Assembly: GCA_028023455.1 (NCBI GenBank)
Contig: JAQFVV010000111.1
Span: 1,247,909 to 1,311,908, forward strand
Source: Epiperipatus broadwayi
Taxonomy: Eukaryota; Onychophora; Udeonychophora; Euonychophora; Peripatidae
Length of the DNA: 64,000 nucleotides
Reading direction: 5' to 3'
A program made the position numbers and the translations under genes. Below the pieces are notes generated by a model that saw only the letters and a list, made by a program, of their open reading frames with translations, searched no databases and was not told the origin of the DNA. Shown here one piece after another: positions 23,423 through 34,782 of the stretch (its first letter is position 1; each line of letters starts with the position of its first letter).

Positions 23423-23477
23423 CCAAGGCTCCTCACTGATGAAGGCCACAAGCCAGAAACTAGTCTGGGGATATTGG
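23423..23477 (+). ncRNA. Candidate type I hammerhead ribozyme, family 1 (best copy)
   Basis: The core CTGATGA is at 23436-23442 and GAAA at 23456-23459. Stem II is GGC (23444-23446) with GCC (23452-23454), loop CACAA, preceded by an A-A mismatch at the helix base. Stem III is ACT/AGT (23459-23464), a loopless palindrome. Cleavage is predicted after C23465 (GTC). Stem I pairs CCTCA (23431-23435) with TGGGG (23466-23470) and CCA (23423-23425) with TGG (23475-23477), leaving internal loops AGGCT and ATAT where loop-loop contacts occur in natural hammerheads. The A-A position is shared by most copies, so it is the family state; it is the weakest part of the call. Confidence 0.72.
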
Positions 23478-23580
23478 ATGAGTAGGCACTAGATAGGGAT
23501 TTTATGCACAAGCCTTCTGGCATCCATTGATTGCTCTTGTTAGCACAAGATGGCACTAATATATGGAGAGTGTTGTTTTG

Positions 23581-25110
23581 AATATGAGGATATACAACAA
23601 TGATGCATTAAAAAAGATTGAATATCTCAAATTTTGTAAAATGGTGCAGAAAAGAGTTGAAAATGATATAAGAAAGTATAATTGTGAACTAGCAAGGAAA
23701 GCTGTAGAAGAGAATAAAAGTCTAAAGAGTGTAAAACAACATTTTGGTATTGGTAGGAAATTTATATCTGTAATAAGAAAAAAGATGGCATTATTATTAA
23801 AAAGAGAGATGACATCATGAAATAGGTAGAAGATTTCTATCAAGAATTATATAGTAGTAAAGAACAAGTGCTTCCTATACCTATTATATCTTCCGAATTT
23901 CCCAGAATTTTGAATGAGGAAGTGAGACATGCAATTAAATTTATGAAGAAAGAGAAGGCTCCAGGCAAAGATGGAATTATAATTGATATATTAAAAGAAG
24001 CAGGTGAAGAATTAGAATTTTTTTTTAGCAAAGTTATATACCAAATGTCTAAATGATAAAGATGTACCAGATGATTGGAAAAATGCAGTATTGATATTAA
24101 TATTTAAAAAAGGTGATAAAGAAAATATAAGAAATTACAGACCTATCAGTCTTTTATCAGTTTTATACAAAATTTTTACTAAGACAATTACAACTCGTCT
24201 ACAGAAAATACTGGATTTCCACCAACCAAGAGAACAAGCTGGATTTAAAAGTGGTTTTCGTACAGTAGATCATATCCAGGTATTGAGAGAAGTTATAGAA
24301 AGGAGAAATGAATATGAATTGCCATTATGCTTAGGATTTGTAGATTATGAAAAGGCATTTGATTCTATAAACATTTCTTCAGTGATTAAAGCATTGGATC
24401 ATCAAGGTGTAGATCCAGGATATTGTCATATTTTAAAGAATATTTATAAAAATGCAACAGCAACAATTAGATTACATAATGATAGTAGGAAAATCAACAT
24501 TGAAAAGGTGTAAGTGACTCCATATCTCCAAAACTTTTTCAGCAGTGCTGCAAGAAGTATTTTGTGGATTAAAATGGGAAGCTAAAGGAGTGAAAGTAAA
24601 TGGAGATTATTTAAGTCATTTAGATTTTGCAGATGATGTAGTTGTTTTTGCAAATAATGCTTTAGAATTACAGGAAATGTTGTAGGAGTTATCAGATGAA
24701 AGTAGAAAAGTAGGACTAAAGATAAATGTTAAAAAGACTAAAGTGATGATTAATAGATTTTCTCAAAATATAAAAATAAAGATTAATTATGATGAGTTAG
24801 AAGAAGTTAATAGTTACAAATACCTTGGTCAGATTATTAATAGATGAAAACATAATGGATGAAATTAATCATAGAATTAAACTTGGTTTGAGTGCTTTTG
24901 GTAGAAATAACTTGATACTAAAAGGAAACATGCCTATGTGTTGGAAAAGGAAGATTTTTAATAAATGTATTTTGCCAGTTTTTACTTATGGATCTGAGAC
25001 TTGGACATTTAATAGAAGAGCAATATAGAGACTTCAGACCACTCAAAGAAGTATGGAGAGATGCATGTTGGGAAAAACAATAAGGGATCGAAAACACATT
25101 CCAAGAGATT
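23581..25110 (+). pseudogene. RTE ORF, reverse transcriptase domain and C-terminal region
   Basis: The frame continues NMRIYNNDALKKIEYLKFCK and VQKRVENDIRKYN, then APGKDGIIIDILKEAGEELE (the PGxDG motif), NYRPISLLSVLYKIFTK, QAGFKSGFRTVDHI and FVDYEKAFDS (motif A, catalytic aspartate; about 24337-24366). After a frameshift it reads SHLDFADDVVVFAN (motif C, FADD; about 24615-24656), YKYLGQI and TYGSETWT near 24988. All of these belong to the RTE reverse transcriptase. Stops near 24054, 24513 and 24684 and small frameshifts make it a pseudogene. The order and spacing are those of a normal RTE ORF2 once the two nested insertions are set aside. Confidence 0.9.
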
Positions 25111-25270
25111 GTAAAAGACCCAGAAAGAGACCACATGTGAGATGGATGTATGAAATAAGAAAGTGTGCAGGGGTGATGTGCAGATGAGAAGGTAAAGATA
25201 AGAAAAGATGGATTGAACTTGGAGAGACCTTCATTCTGCAGTAGATTGATAATTGTTGATGATGATGAAT

Positions 25271-25762
25271 AAAACTAAATTCTCATTAATTCAACATTGA
25301 TTAGCCCGATGAAGAGTATTCAAAGGCTGTTGTTATCTGAATGTATGCTGGGTCTATTTTTTTTGTGTGGTTTCCTTTCTTAAATTTTTCCCTCAAAGGC
25401 ATATAATCATTTATTAATAATACAAGAAGTACACAATAAGTGAATCAATCAATATAAGATCATTTAACGTTATAAAACAATAATTAAAATTTTAAAGTTT
25501 TCTCTCTCAAATGCTACACCACAAGTATCGAGCACTAATTTCTAATTGTTTGCTTAATTAAAAATAATGGCAGTTTTAATGCAAATGAACTAATTGTGTG
25601 CAAAATAGTTAGTAAAATAGTTATTTTAAATAATAAGGGCAGATTACATAATGTAAACTATAGTAAACCTCTTTATTTTATTAATACAAGTTCAACTTTA
25701 ATTTTGTATAATTTGTTAAAATATTTTAAATTCCATTATTACAATAATAAAACCAGATTTTA
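25271..25762. other. Intron sequence, no feature recognised
   Basis: AT-rich sequence between the RTE tail and the next fold-back. The 81-codon frame at 25596-25841 runs into the fold-back arm and is not a gene. Confidence 0.5.
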
Positions 25763-26394
25763 TATAAAGTTAAATATTCAAATATCAGCCTTTCAAGCTA
25801 ATTGTGCATACGCTTTTGCGAGTGTTAATAATAATAAATGAATACTTTCTCTCCAATACAAGATATAGTATTTATGCAGGAATAAAATGAATCCACTTAT
25901 TCCTGCAACTCAAATGCTTATATATATGAGCAAATCTGAAGTACTGGCAAGGAAAGCGTGAGGATGGAAAACTCACTTTAAATTACTATATATGATGTCT
26001 GAATGAATGACGTCGGTAAAATTGTCTAGAATTTACTAAACGTCACTCTAACTGAAACTTAATATGTAAATAAGCATCTATTTTTATATAGCGCATTTCA
26101 CTGACGTCATTCATTCATCGTATATAGTAATTCAAAGTGAGTTTTCCATCCTCACGCTTTCCTTGCCAGTACTTCAGATTTGCTCATATATAAGCATTTG
26201 AGTTGCAGGAATAAGTGGATTCATTTTATTCCTGCATAAATACTATATCTTGTATTGGAGAGAAAGTATTCATTTATTATTATTAACACTCGCAAAAGCG
26301 TATGCACAATTAGCTTGAAAGGCTGATATTTGAATGTAATACAATTGTAAACATGCGCTATATAAAAATAGATGCTTATTTATAAAGTTAAATA
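25763..26394. mobile_element. Fold-back insertion, family 4 (no ribozyme recognised)
   Basis: The 14-bp duplication TATAAAGTTAAATA lies at 25763-25776 and 26381-26394. The arms (about 25777-26023 and 26096-26337) are close inverted copies. The left piece ends with TAAATAAGCATC..TATATAGCGCA (about 26054-26095), and the right piece, read on the minus strand, begins with the same 33-nt stretch (26380-26350). Overlapping the two pieces closes a circle of about 338 nt. No CTGATGA/GAAA hammerhead is visible on either strand. Confidence 0.82.
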
Positions 26395-29300
26395 GAAAAT
26401 AGTACAATCTTTATATTCTAGATTCAATATTTTTTGTATTTAATCAAAATTTTAGTTGCAGCATATAAGAATATTAAACATTATTAAGACTAATGACTTA
26501 ATTTTTCCAGTCACTACTTCAGTAATAAAGATTTTATTTCTTTAGGAGAAATCTAAGTTATGTAAATTCCCTATTACATTTATACATGTTTTCCAAAGAC
26601 ACAATTACAGTACTTCAAATTTGGTTTACTCAGTAGGAAACAAAAATCCAGCTTCCAAAAAATACCATTATAATCACCAAAACAAAGCAACAAAAATAAG
26701 ACTTTATAATTTATACTATGGACTATCAGTCTAAGTCACATCAAATCAGTGGATATATTTAAAGACAATTGAATGAAAAACATACTGCTAATATTTAGAA
26801 CAACATATAAAGAGTTGTTAGAGTTGTTAAATGTATGTAATGAATAAAGATGCTCCACTTAATAATTGTGTGTGCGTATATATATATATAATTAAGACTC
26901 TTAAAATTGTTCATCAGAAATCATGAAACACCACATGAACAAATGAAGAAAAATCAAATAAACATGAATACACACACTTGGTTCAAAAATTCAATCCAAC
27001 AATATATAATTTAGCTCCATAAGGTATTGAATTCTCAGACCAGAAAAATACCAACTGCCCAAAAAATATACTTTTACACACATGCACATCAAATGATTGA
27101 TTGCTAAATATAATCTCAGATTTTAAACTAGCATAAAACTCATAATCCTTATCATCACTTTAAACAACAACAATATTTTAAACTTCTTTACTCCAATATA
27201 TCCTCTAAATGTTTAGAATAAACTGGCTCAAAAGTAGAAACTTTTATTTGAAAATTTTCCTTATATAATGAAGTTCCTTTTAACAGTCAAATAAACTATT
27301 ACACATCCAGAATTGCAATTTTTATGGAATAAAAATGATTTAATATTAGCTAAGATATTAAAAGATTTTCAAATGATAATTATTTAAAACCTCTTAAAAA
27401 TCATATTTACTTGATCTCAATTTAGATTATCATTTGTTACTATTTTACTTTTAAACACATTATAAACTATGACACTATTTTAAAATTATGGAGCAAATAC
27501 CACAAGATTTATGTTATGATTGTCTGAACGTTTGTGATGATGAATATTTTATTTGTAGTCATATGATTGATTATTTTCATCACCATTCAGTGTTTTTAAG
27601 TGATAACATCCAAGTTTGAATTTTTCTAAAAACATTTAACAAATTCAATTAGAAGATAAAAGTAGTCCATTATACAAAACCCAAGAGCTTAATTGTGTTA
27701 TTAACAAACAATCATATCTTTGACACATATTTTTTTAAAAGTTTTATCTAATTTATGAGAATTTTGCAGTTCAAAAATGAATTAAAACTTTGAAGATGAA
27801 TATATTATCAGTGAATACCACCATTAATTAGAATCAAAAAGTATTTTAAATCTATCTACCCAGGGTATTTAACTTCTGTATGTATTTTTAAAATATGGCC
27901 ACCAAAAGAATCATGATTATTTCAATCCTCACATTTAAAAACTGATCTTAGATTGACATTTACATATATCTACTGATATTGGAAACATAATGGATGATAA
28001 TGACATATAAGACGAGATTATCTTCATCACTGAATCTGTAGTAGTAAAAGTAACTTTGCAGACAGAAGAATATAGGAGAGTACCCCAAAATCATGACAGT
28101 TAAAAATCTTAAAAATGTAAAATGTTGAGAAATCAAAATTTAAACAATATATTTTATATAAAACTTAATTTTTAATTAATTTACTAAATAAAAAATTTCC
28201 TTTAAAAGACTGATTTCATATAGAAATATTTTGTTTTGTATGTATTAAGAATAAAATTGTTTTCTTGCCTGTAATGTTAAAATATTTGAAGATATATTGT
28301 GTGCAATACCACAGAGATAACCCAATAAAGCTTTATTTACATGATCATTAAGTACAGCCATGATTCTGTTTTCCTTATCAACCATCACTTTCTTCCTGAT
28401 TACCGAGCTGTTGTTGTTTTTAAAATTCTTGAATTATGCTACATACTCCAATATGCGGTTACCCAATAATACGTTCTCATCTTCTAATCAAATCAAGAAT
28501 AATAACATCATAGACAGGAAAACAATTTTATTCTTAAGAGATACAAGATAAAATATTTATCTGGTAACATTTTATTTTTAAGGATTTTAGATTGTTGAAT
28601 ATTTTAGTTGCTGGGATTTTGAATTGGCAGCATTTTCGCTGTCAAGGTTATAGTTGTCAGGAATATGGATATCATTGACAATACAGTTAAAAGAAGTTTG
28701 CTGTTGTTAATATTATTAAAAGGAATGTGGATAGTGATTGTGGTCTCAGAATTATAGCCGCGGACTTCATTGATCTCTTGACTGAAAAATAGTCTTATAT
28801 GAAAATTTTTCTTTTTCACATTTATAAGCAGTTTAGTGCATGGACAGATTGCACCATATAACATTACCATACAATTTTAATATAACTTTTTTTTTTTTTT
28901 CATTTACTTTTAAAAATATGCTATTTATTTAATAATTTTCATTACTAAATATTAAGGTTTATAAAATGTACAAATCATGGATTGTTAAATCCATTTCAAG
29001 CTGTAAATCAGTGTGGATATGTTTACCTAATACACAGACATGATTATATATATATATATTACTTCTTGAAATATTATATTCTTATATAAATACACTTATA
29101 AAGATATATAAAAAAAGATCTTTTGAACATATTAACATACTGCACATCTAGGCTTCTTTTTAATATAATTATATATGTGAAAATATATTTTTTATGCATT
29201 AACATTTAAAGCGCAGGTGTGAAATTTTTTTAAAAGTACTCACTTTTAGGAAATAAAAGTATTTTACCAAAGCAGCTGTTTAAACAACTGTTATGTAAAT

Positions 29301-29689
29301 ATAAATTATTTTCTAATTTGTTTTAAAGTATTATTATAATAATCTTAGCATAAATTAACATCAGAATCATTTTAAATTATATGTATTATACTAACTCTGT
29401 AGAATATCCTGCACCATTGCACCACAATCCACTTATAACTAATCCTATCATCACCAGTTATTTAAAACTTGAATCTACTGATTAATTAAATCTAAATTCA
29501 GAAAACTCTTTAGATTTTTTTATTTCAATAAAATAAGAGGGAAGATAACATCTGAACCATCTAAAAATAATTACTCATCATTCATTTAAAAATTATTCTA
29601 CCATTATCTGAAACTGTATGTTATGAATAACAAGGTAAAATTGATAGCAAAACATATAGTTGAAAAAACAAAACAAAAAAAATTAGGTT
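26395..29689. other. Intron sequence, no gene recognised
   Basis: AT-rich sequence with a short (TA)n tract at 26877-26891 and another near 29046-29060. An 88-codon minus-strand frame (28604-28870) is not recognised: it has a run of hydroxyl and hydrophobic residues, no clear domain and no convincing splice sites. I see no other feature. Confidence 0.45.
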
Positions 29690-29870
29690 GAAAGATGGCT
29701 GAACATGTTGCTATAGGAGATAGCAATAGATGAATAACTGAAGTCCTAAACTGGATTCAAAGAGGTTTAAGAGAGCTGGAAAGAAATTATATTTGTAATA
29801 AATGGTTGAGATAAGAAAAAAATTTGAAACCAATTTAGAAAAGCCTTCATCCTGCAGTGAATAAAGAATT
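29690..29870 (+). pseudogene. LINE ORF2 extreme C-terminal fragment, second copy
   Basis: GAAGTCCTAAACTGGATTCA, then AGAGGTTTAAGAGAG, then CCTTCATCCTGCAGTGAATA resemble the last ~60 codons of a LINE ORF2 (VLNWxxxG.. pattern and a closing LHPAV.. motif). It matches 16130-16400 over its first part. Too decayed to classify further. Confidence 0.45.
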
Positions 29871-31339
29871 GAAAAATAATAGCGATTTTTTATGTAAATA
29901 GAGACCACCCACATTTTAATCCTCCACCAATAAAAGTGATCTAAAAATGTTTTGCAAAAATATTGTAGAAATTACAGCAAATTTTAATGTCAAGATTGTT
30001 ATAAAACTATCATGCACTGAAAAAGTAGATGCTTTATGTGCAGTTATTCTATAGTCATGGTAATAAGTTGTATCCCAGATATATATAATTATCAAATTAT
30101 TACATATTATAGATTGAGTTTTAATCTGATTTGCAAATTGGGAAAACAAAAAATCCCAATTGTATATATATTTAGCATGAAAATTTTCTTATCTAAAACT
30201 TGAATTTCATTAGTAACAAATATAACTATTTTAATAAAAAAAAAATTATACGGATAATTCATGAGTTTGTATAAAAAAATCATTTCATAGAAGACATTTC
30301 TGACAATTTTTTGTTTGGTTTATAGAAACCTTAATAAATTTAATAAGCTGAATGTATGATTCATTATACACCTACAATATATACTAATTATTCTATTGTC
30401 AGTAAATGATTTAAAGAAATTTAGCAAATCTTGAAGATAATGTTATAAACAGTTTTCAAACAACCACCAAATCATTAATCCACTTTTAAAATATCATCAA
30501 TATAGTAATTATAACCACACCGGAGGATTAATATTCATTTACAGCTCATCTTAAATCCTTCTTAGGTTTTACTATTAAATTACAAAAGCCGCAGAGATGT
30601 CATCCTTTAATAAAAATGAAGATCTTCTATAAAATGACATGGGCTATATTAACCACTTTGAAGTAAAAAGTCACTAGAAAATAAAAATTAACAATGTACA
30701 GCCTAAGATATATATATATATAATGCTCCACTGAAAGCATCACAAGGCTTATATCAGGTACAACTTTATATTATTGCCTTTCCAAAAATAGATATCCTTT
30801 AAAAACTAGTATGACTATCTTTCACTTAGATCTAAGGAATTACTTCCAATGTTTTTTTCTTTATTATGCATGAAATATATTGTGATATTAAAAATACTAC
30901 CAAATTACATACAAATAAGCATTTCCTTATTAAAATCTATAACCTGTTAAATAAAGATTAAGAGTTAATAAAACAGCCTAATAGTACATGCATAAATCCA
31001 CTATTAAGTAGAAATATCTATGAGATAATTTGATATAATAAAATAATATCTACAAAGTTCTACATATAATTATTTAATTCTAGAATATTTTTTACCCTAT
31101 TTTTGTGCAATAATTGTAATGGTTTAAAAAATGTTAAAATATTTAAAATGATGAAACAGGTTTGAATTTGAAATAAAGAAAATTTATTTAAAGCTGAGCA
31201 CTTTCAATACTGAGTAATATCATAATCATAGTATCATGTGACTAAAGGAAATTGAGATCTAGATTTAAAGTTACTTTTGAATATTAAATAATAGATTGTC
31301 ATAAAATTGAATTTTTAGATTTACATATTAATGATGAAA
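29871..31339. other. Intron sequence, no feature recognised
   Basis: AT-rich sequence. Short frames on the minus strand (29711-30149) lack any domain. Confidence 0.45.
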
Positions 31340-31508
31340 ATGGTTGCTACAAGTACCATTTTTTAGAATGAGGGGTGCTAGGATCTTTTTTATTGACGGG
31401 GTGATGATATTTAGCTATTGACCATGCTTCCTTTACCTTTCTATCATCTCTCTCAGAACAAATGTTGTCAGCTGTAGAGAGATCAAAGTTATGGCCTGAT
31501 TGCAACTT
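31340..31508 (-). pseudogene. Penelope-like element, GIY-YIG domain C-terminal fragment
   Basis: One uninterrupted minus-strand frame reads KLQSGHNFDLSTADNICSER, then DDRKVKEAWSIAKYHHPVN and KKDPSTPHSKKWYL. The SGH-x-FD start, an acidic DD/ER patch, then R-K-x-KEA-x-SI form the C-terminal half of the GIY-YIG nuclease region of Penelope-like retroelements. The fragment at 63544-64000 has the equivalent TGHVFE at its end. Only about 56 codons survive; no reverse transcriptase part is next to it. It matters because PLEs are the suggested helpers of animal hammerhead retrozymes. Confidence 0.68.
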
Positions 31509-34040
31509 GTGATAATTATTTATTTGTTAAACACAAAATTAGAAAATTGGTTTACAATATTGTAAATCTAAAATATGTTCCAATAGTTTAAAAATTTCTA
31601 GTTTTTATTAGAGTAAATGACATTTTATTTTAATTTTCAATAGCTAACTTATAATACGATAAAAATGAAAATTTATAATATTGATTTAAAAAAAATGTAA
31701 AAATTGAAATCCCCCTCCCCCTTTTTTTAAAAAAATTGGCTAAAATTGTTAAAAAATTTAGCTAATTTTTTTTTTAAAAAAAAAAAAAAAACAGCTTAGA
31801 AGGAACTAAGTTTGAAGAAGACAATAAGATTTGTCAAAAATGTACTCAAAATATACACTTAGTTAATTAATAAAATTGTTAATTAAAAAAGCATGATTAT
31901 TCAGCAATAATCTTTATGTTTAGTCTTGGCTGGGTCATATATTGATAAGACACATAAGTTCTGGTTTCATATATTAACATTAATCAATATTCTAACATTT
32001 AGTAAGCCTATTAAATTCATTCAGGCTGTGTTTGCAAATAAAATTAGTGGCAAGCAAAGTTCCAGCGCGTAGTTTAGCAAATAGTTGCTATGAAATAAAG
32101 AAAGTCTAGAAATGCTCATAGAAGCTGAAATTGTTTACATTACTTCAGCATGTAGCAACATACATCAAAATGTGTGGCTAAACAAATCAATTGTGATTTA
32201 TTCTGCAAAGATACAGCCTGACAGACTTACCAATGCTGTGACTCCAGATTTTGAATCGACTTTTCTCTCTAATGATTTAACTGACCAAATATAAAATACA
32301 TACATTCAAAACCTCCATATGACATGATAAAAATTTAGTAAAACATTAACTGTTGTAGAGAAGAAACCTGAACACAATAATAAGAAGTAATTTGCTAGGG
32401 AAAGGAATTCCGTCACAAGAAAGCAAGCACTATTAACAGTTGGATCTTCAAAAATAGTCTATTATTATATATGTAAATATTCAAACAAATTGCAAACTCA
32501 AAAATCGTAAACAAATATCCCAAGTTGAAACTAAAACTCAAGCCTTGGTGAGGACTTTCTGATTTCTTTTGTTTTAATTAAGTTTTATAACTTTCTTTTA
32601 TTACTAATTTTATTATATTTAAAACATGACTTTATTTAAGTATGTACTTATTTATTTGATATTTGATGTTTTACAAATATTTGAAATGCTGTAATACTTA
32701 TTATTTTTCCTCTCTCTTTGTAATATTTGTTTATATTTAAAAGTCACTTTCAGGAAAAAATTAAGGAGAAAACTTGATTTACTTAGCCATAATTTTTTAT
32801 TATTATCTGTTTATCTAACTTAAAAACCATTGCCAGTATATACTTCCTTTTATAAAATATAAACATTTTCTATATAAATATTTTTGAGCTGACATATATC
32901 ACATTTAAAATATTTTAGGTTCAAAATTAATATTTTAAAATATGAATACTAACATATGCTAACAGATTTATTAAATATTTAGCTTGGTAATTGCTTCTTT
33001 TGTATTGTGTTCGAACCCTATTTCATTAAATTATCTGTTTTCTTAAAGTTAATGAATTTGAAGTTCTTCATATGTGTGTTAATAACATATTAATTTCTAA
33101 ATTTAGTATACGGTAACTGGTTGCCAAAATGAATAAAATCAGCATTATGAAAAATAATAGTAAGAAGGAGGCTAGCATTGATTACTAATGAAATGGGTAT
33201 GATCGTATAAACAAGGTTATAGGTAGTGCACACATGATATTACATCAACAATAAAATCAAGTCATTTGTGGCTGCCTGGTAGAGAGATGCTATACTGATT
33301 TAGCTTTTTCAGAGAAGTATGATTGAAGTGATATATTTTTAAATTAGGAATATGAATATATAACTGAGAACACTTAGCAAATATAAAGTCTTAAAGTGAC
33401 ATGATCATAATTTATTGTAATTTAACAGCCTCAATATAATAGCTAGATAAATTGTTTGAAAATAAATTATTGTTATATTTGTTCATCTCTCTCTATTTAT
33501 TTCTTCTTATAGACACCATGTACTATTATATATTTTGCTATACTCCCTTACTTTCCATACCATTATAATATAAATGTCCAAAGATAAAAATATGCATAGA
33601 AAAACTATTTCCTGCCCCTTGTGTTTCTGACCTATTAGGCAATAAAGTAATAAGCATAAAACAGAAGCGACGGTAGTAATGAAAGTAAATACTATAAATC
33701 TAATTTTTTTCTGAACATAGGACCATGGAATGCATGAAATATCATTTGATACAAATGCTTCAATATAAAAATGGAGGGTTGCACTGTTATCTAAAATGTT
33801 GTCAAGATTTAAGTTTGATGTAACTGTTCTTAGAAAAATTCATTATCCAGATGAAGAAAGATTATCAGAACAGGCAGACTGCTACAAGTTTTTTTTTTTT
33901 GGAAGAGAAGATCAACTAGTGAAAGGAGATTGGATAGTATTGGATTTGCTATACTCAGTTTATTAATGGATAGGCTCCAATCTTATTAATCAGATTTAAA
34001 AAACAAGCTTTTATTACTTGCTGGTTAGCATTATAACAAC
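31509..34040. other. Intron sequence, no gene recognised
   Basis: AT-rich sequence with A/T homopolymers (31745-31792). No exon or repeat family is recognised. The 60-codon frame at 32112-32294 is not supported by anything else. Confidence 0.45.
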
Positions 34041-34782
34041 AATATTGATGATATTTTTATTAAGCGCAGACGGTATTGAAAATTAAATTGAGAGAGTGCA
34101 AATTTCTCAAGCGCTTGTGACTATTAGTAACCAATCAGATCTTAAGCACTGGGACAGGGAATTTAACAAGAAAAGAGTGGATTCCCCTCTCGTCTTTACT
34201 TGTCTTTCTATATATCCAAGCCAGTCCAAAGTACTTATATCTGAGAGCGTGAATCTTAAATATCATCACACTTAATTGACTGAGTTCAAATTATAAACAT
34301 ACAGCATGAAATCTTTTGATTTACTACTCAGTAGTTTTTCGATGTTATAACTTTGCAGCAATATATGTAAATAATATTTTATAAAGCGCAGACGGTATTG
34401 AAAAGTCACAAGCGCTTGAGAAATTTGCACTCTCTCAATTTAATTTTCAATACCGTCTGCACTTTATAAAAATATTATTTACATATATTGCTGCAAAGTT
34501 ATAACATAGAAAAACTACTGCATAGTAAATCGAAAGATTTCACGCTGTATGTTTATAATTTGAACTCAGTCAATTAAGTGTGATGATATTTAAGATTCAC
34601 GCTCTCAGATATAAGTACTTTGGACTGGCTTGGATATATAGAAAGACAAGTAAAGAAGAGAGTGGAATCCACTCTTTTCTTGTTAAATTCCCTGTCCCGG
34701 TGCTTAAAATCTGATTGGTTACTAATAGTCACAAGCGCTTGAGAAATTTGCACTCTCTCAATTTAATTTTAATATTGATGAT
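34041..34782. mobile_element. Fold-back insertion, family 3: two head-to-head copies, each longer than one unit
   Basis: The 12-bp duplication AATATTGATGAT lies at 34041-34052 and 34771-34782. The left piece (34053-34404) is minus-oriented and the right piece (34405-34770) plus-oriented. CGCAGACGGT recurs at 34065 and 34387 (322 nt apart) within the left piece, and GTCACAAGCG at 34405 and 34728 (323 nt apart) within the right piece. Each half is therefore slightly more than one 322-323 nt unit in tandem register, the clearest sign of a circular or multimeric template in the window. The unit has a strong internal hairpin (AGAGTGG/CCACTCT) and a GATTGGTTA box. No hammerhead is seen on either strand. 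Confidence 0.88.

Larger units (their letters stand above)
22844..23593. mobile_element. Retrozyme-like fold-back insertion, hammerhead family 1, best copy D
   Basis: The 14-bp duplication GAATATGAGGATAT lies at 22844-22857 and 23580-23593. The minus-oriented 5' piece is about 22858-23080; the plus-oriented piece is about 23077-23579. Within the plus piece the boundary sequence GCACAAGATGGCACTA..TATATGGAGAG..GTTGTTTTG occurs at 23077-23114 and again at 23543-23580, giving a unit length of about 466 nt. The minus piece also crosses this boundary. Both pieces carry a hammerhead (23423-23477 plus, 23014-23068 minus). A multimeric or circular RNA copied by target-primed reverse transcription with twin priming explains all of this. 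Confidence 0.85.
20745..25270 (+). mobile_element. RTE-type non-LTR retrotransposon, fullest copy, with two nested insertions
   Basis: A GC-richer leader (about 20745-21130, putative 5' UTR) is followed by an AP-endonuclease region (21130 onward), a reverse transcriptase region (to about 24850), a C-terminal segment and a 3' tail ending TTGTTGATGATGATGAAT near 25265. Two fold-back elements interrupt it at 21785-22506 and 22844-23593. Removing each with one copy of its 13-14 bp duplication restores the coding register around it, which proves they inserted after the LINE. Apart from these insertions the copy carries only scattered stops and frameshifts, so it is moderately old. Confidence 0.85.

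Noticed and set aside
34525-34545. AAATCGAAAGATTT in the 322-nt unit as a possible hammerhead GAAA box
   Set aside because: GAAA is the loop of a small hairpin and there is no CTGATGA in reach on either strand.
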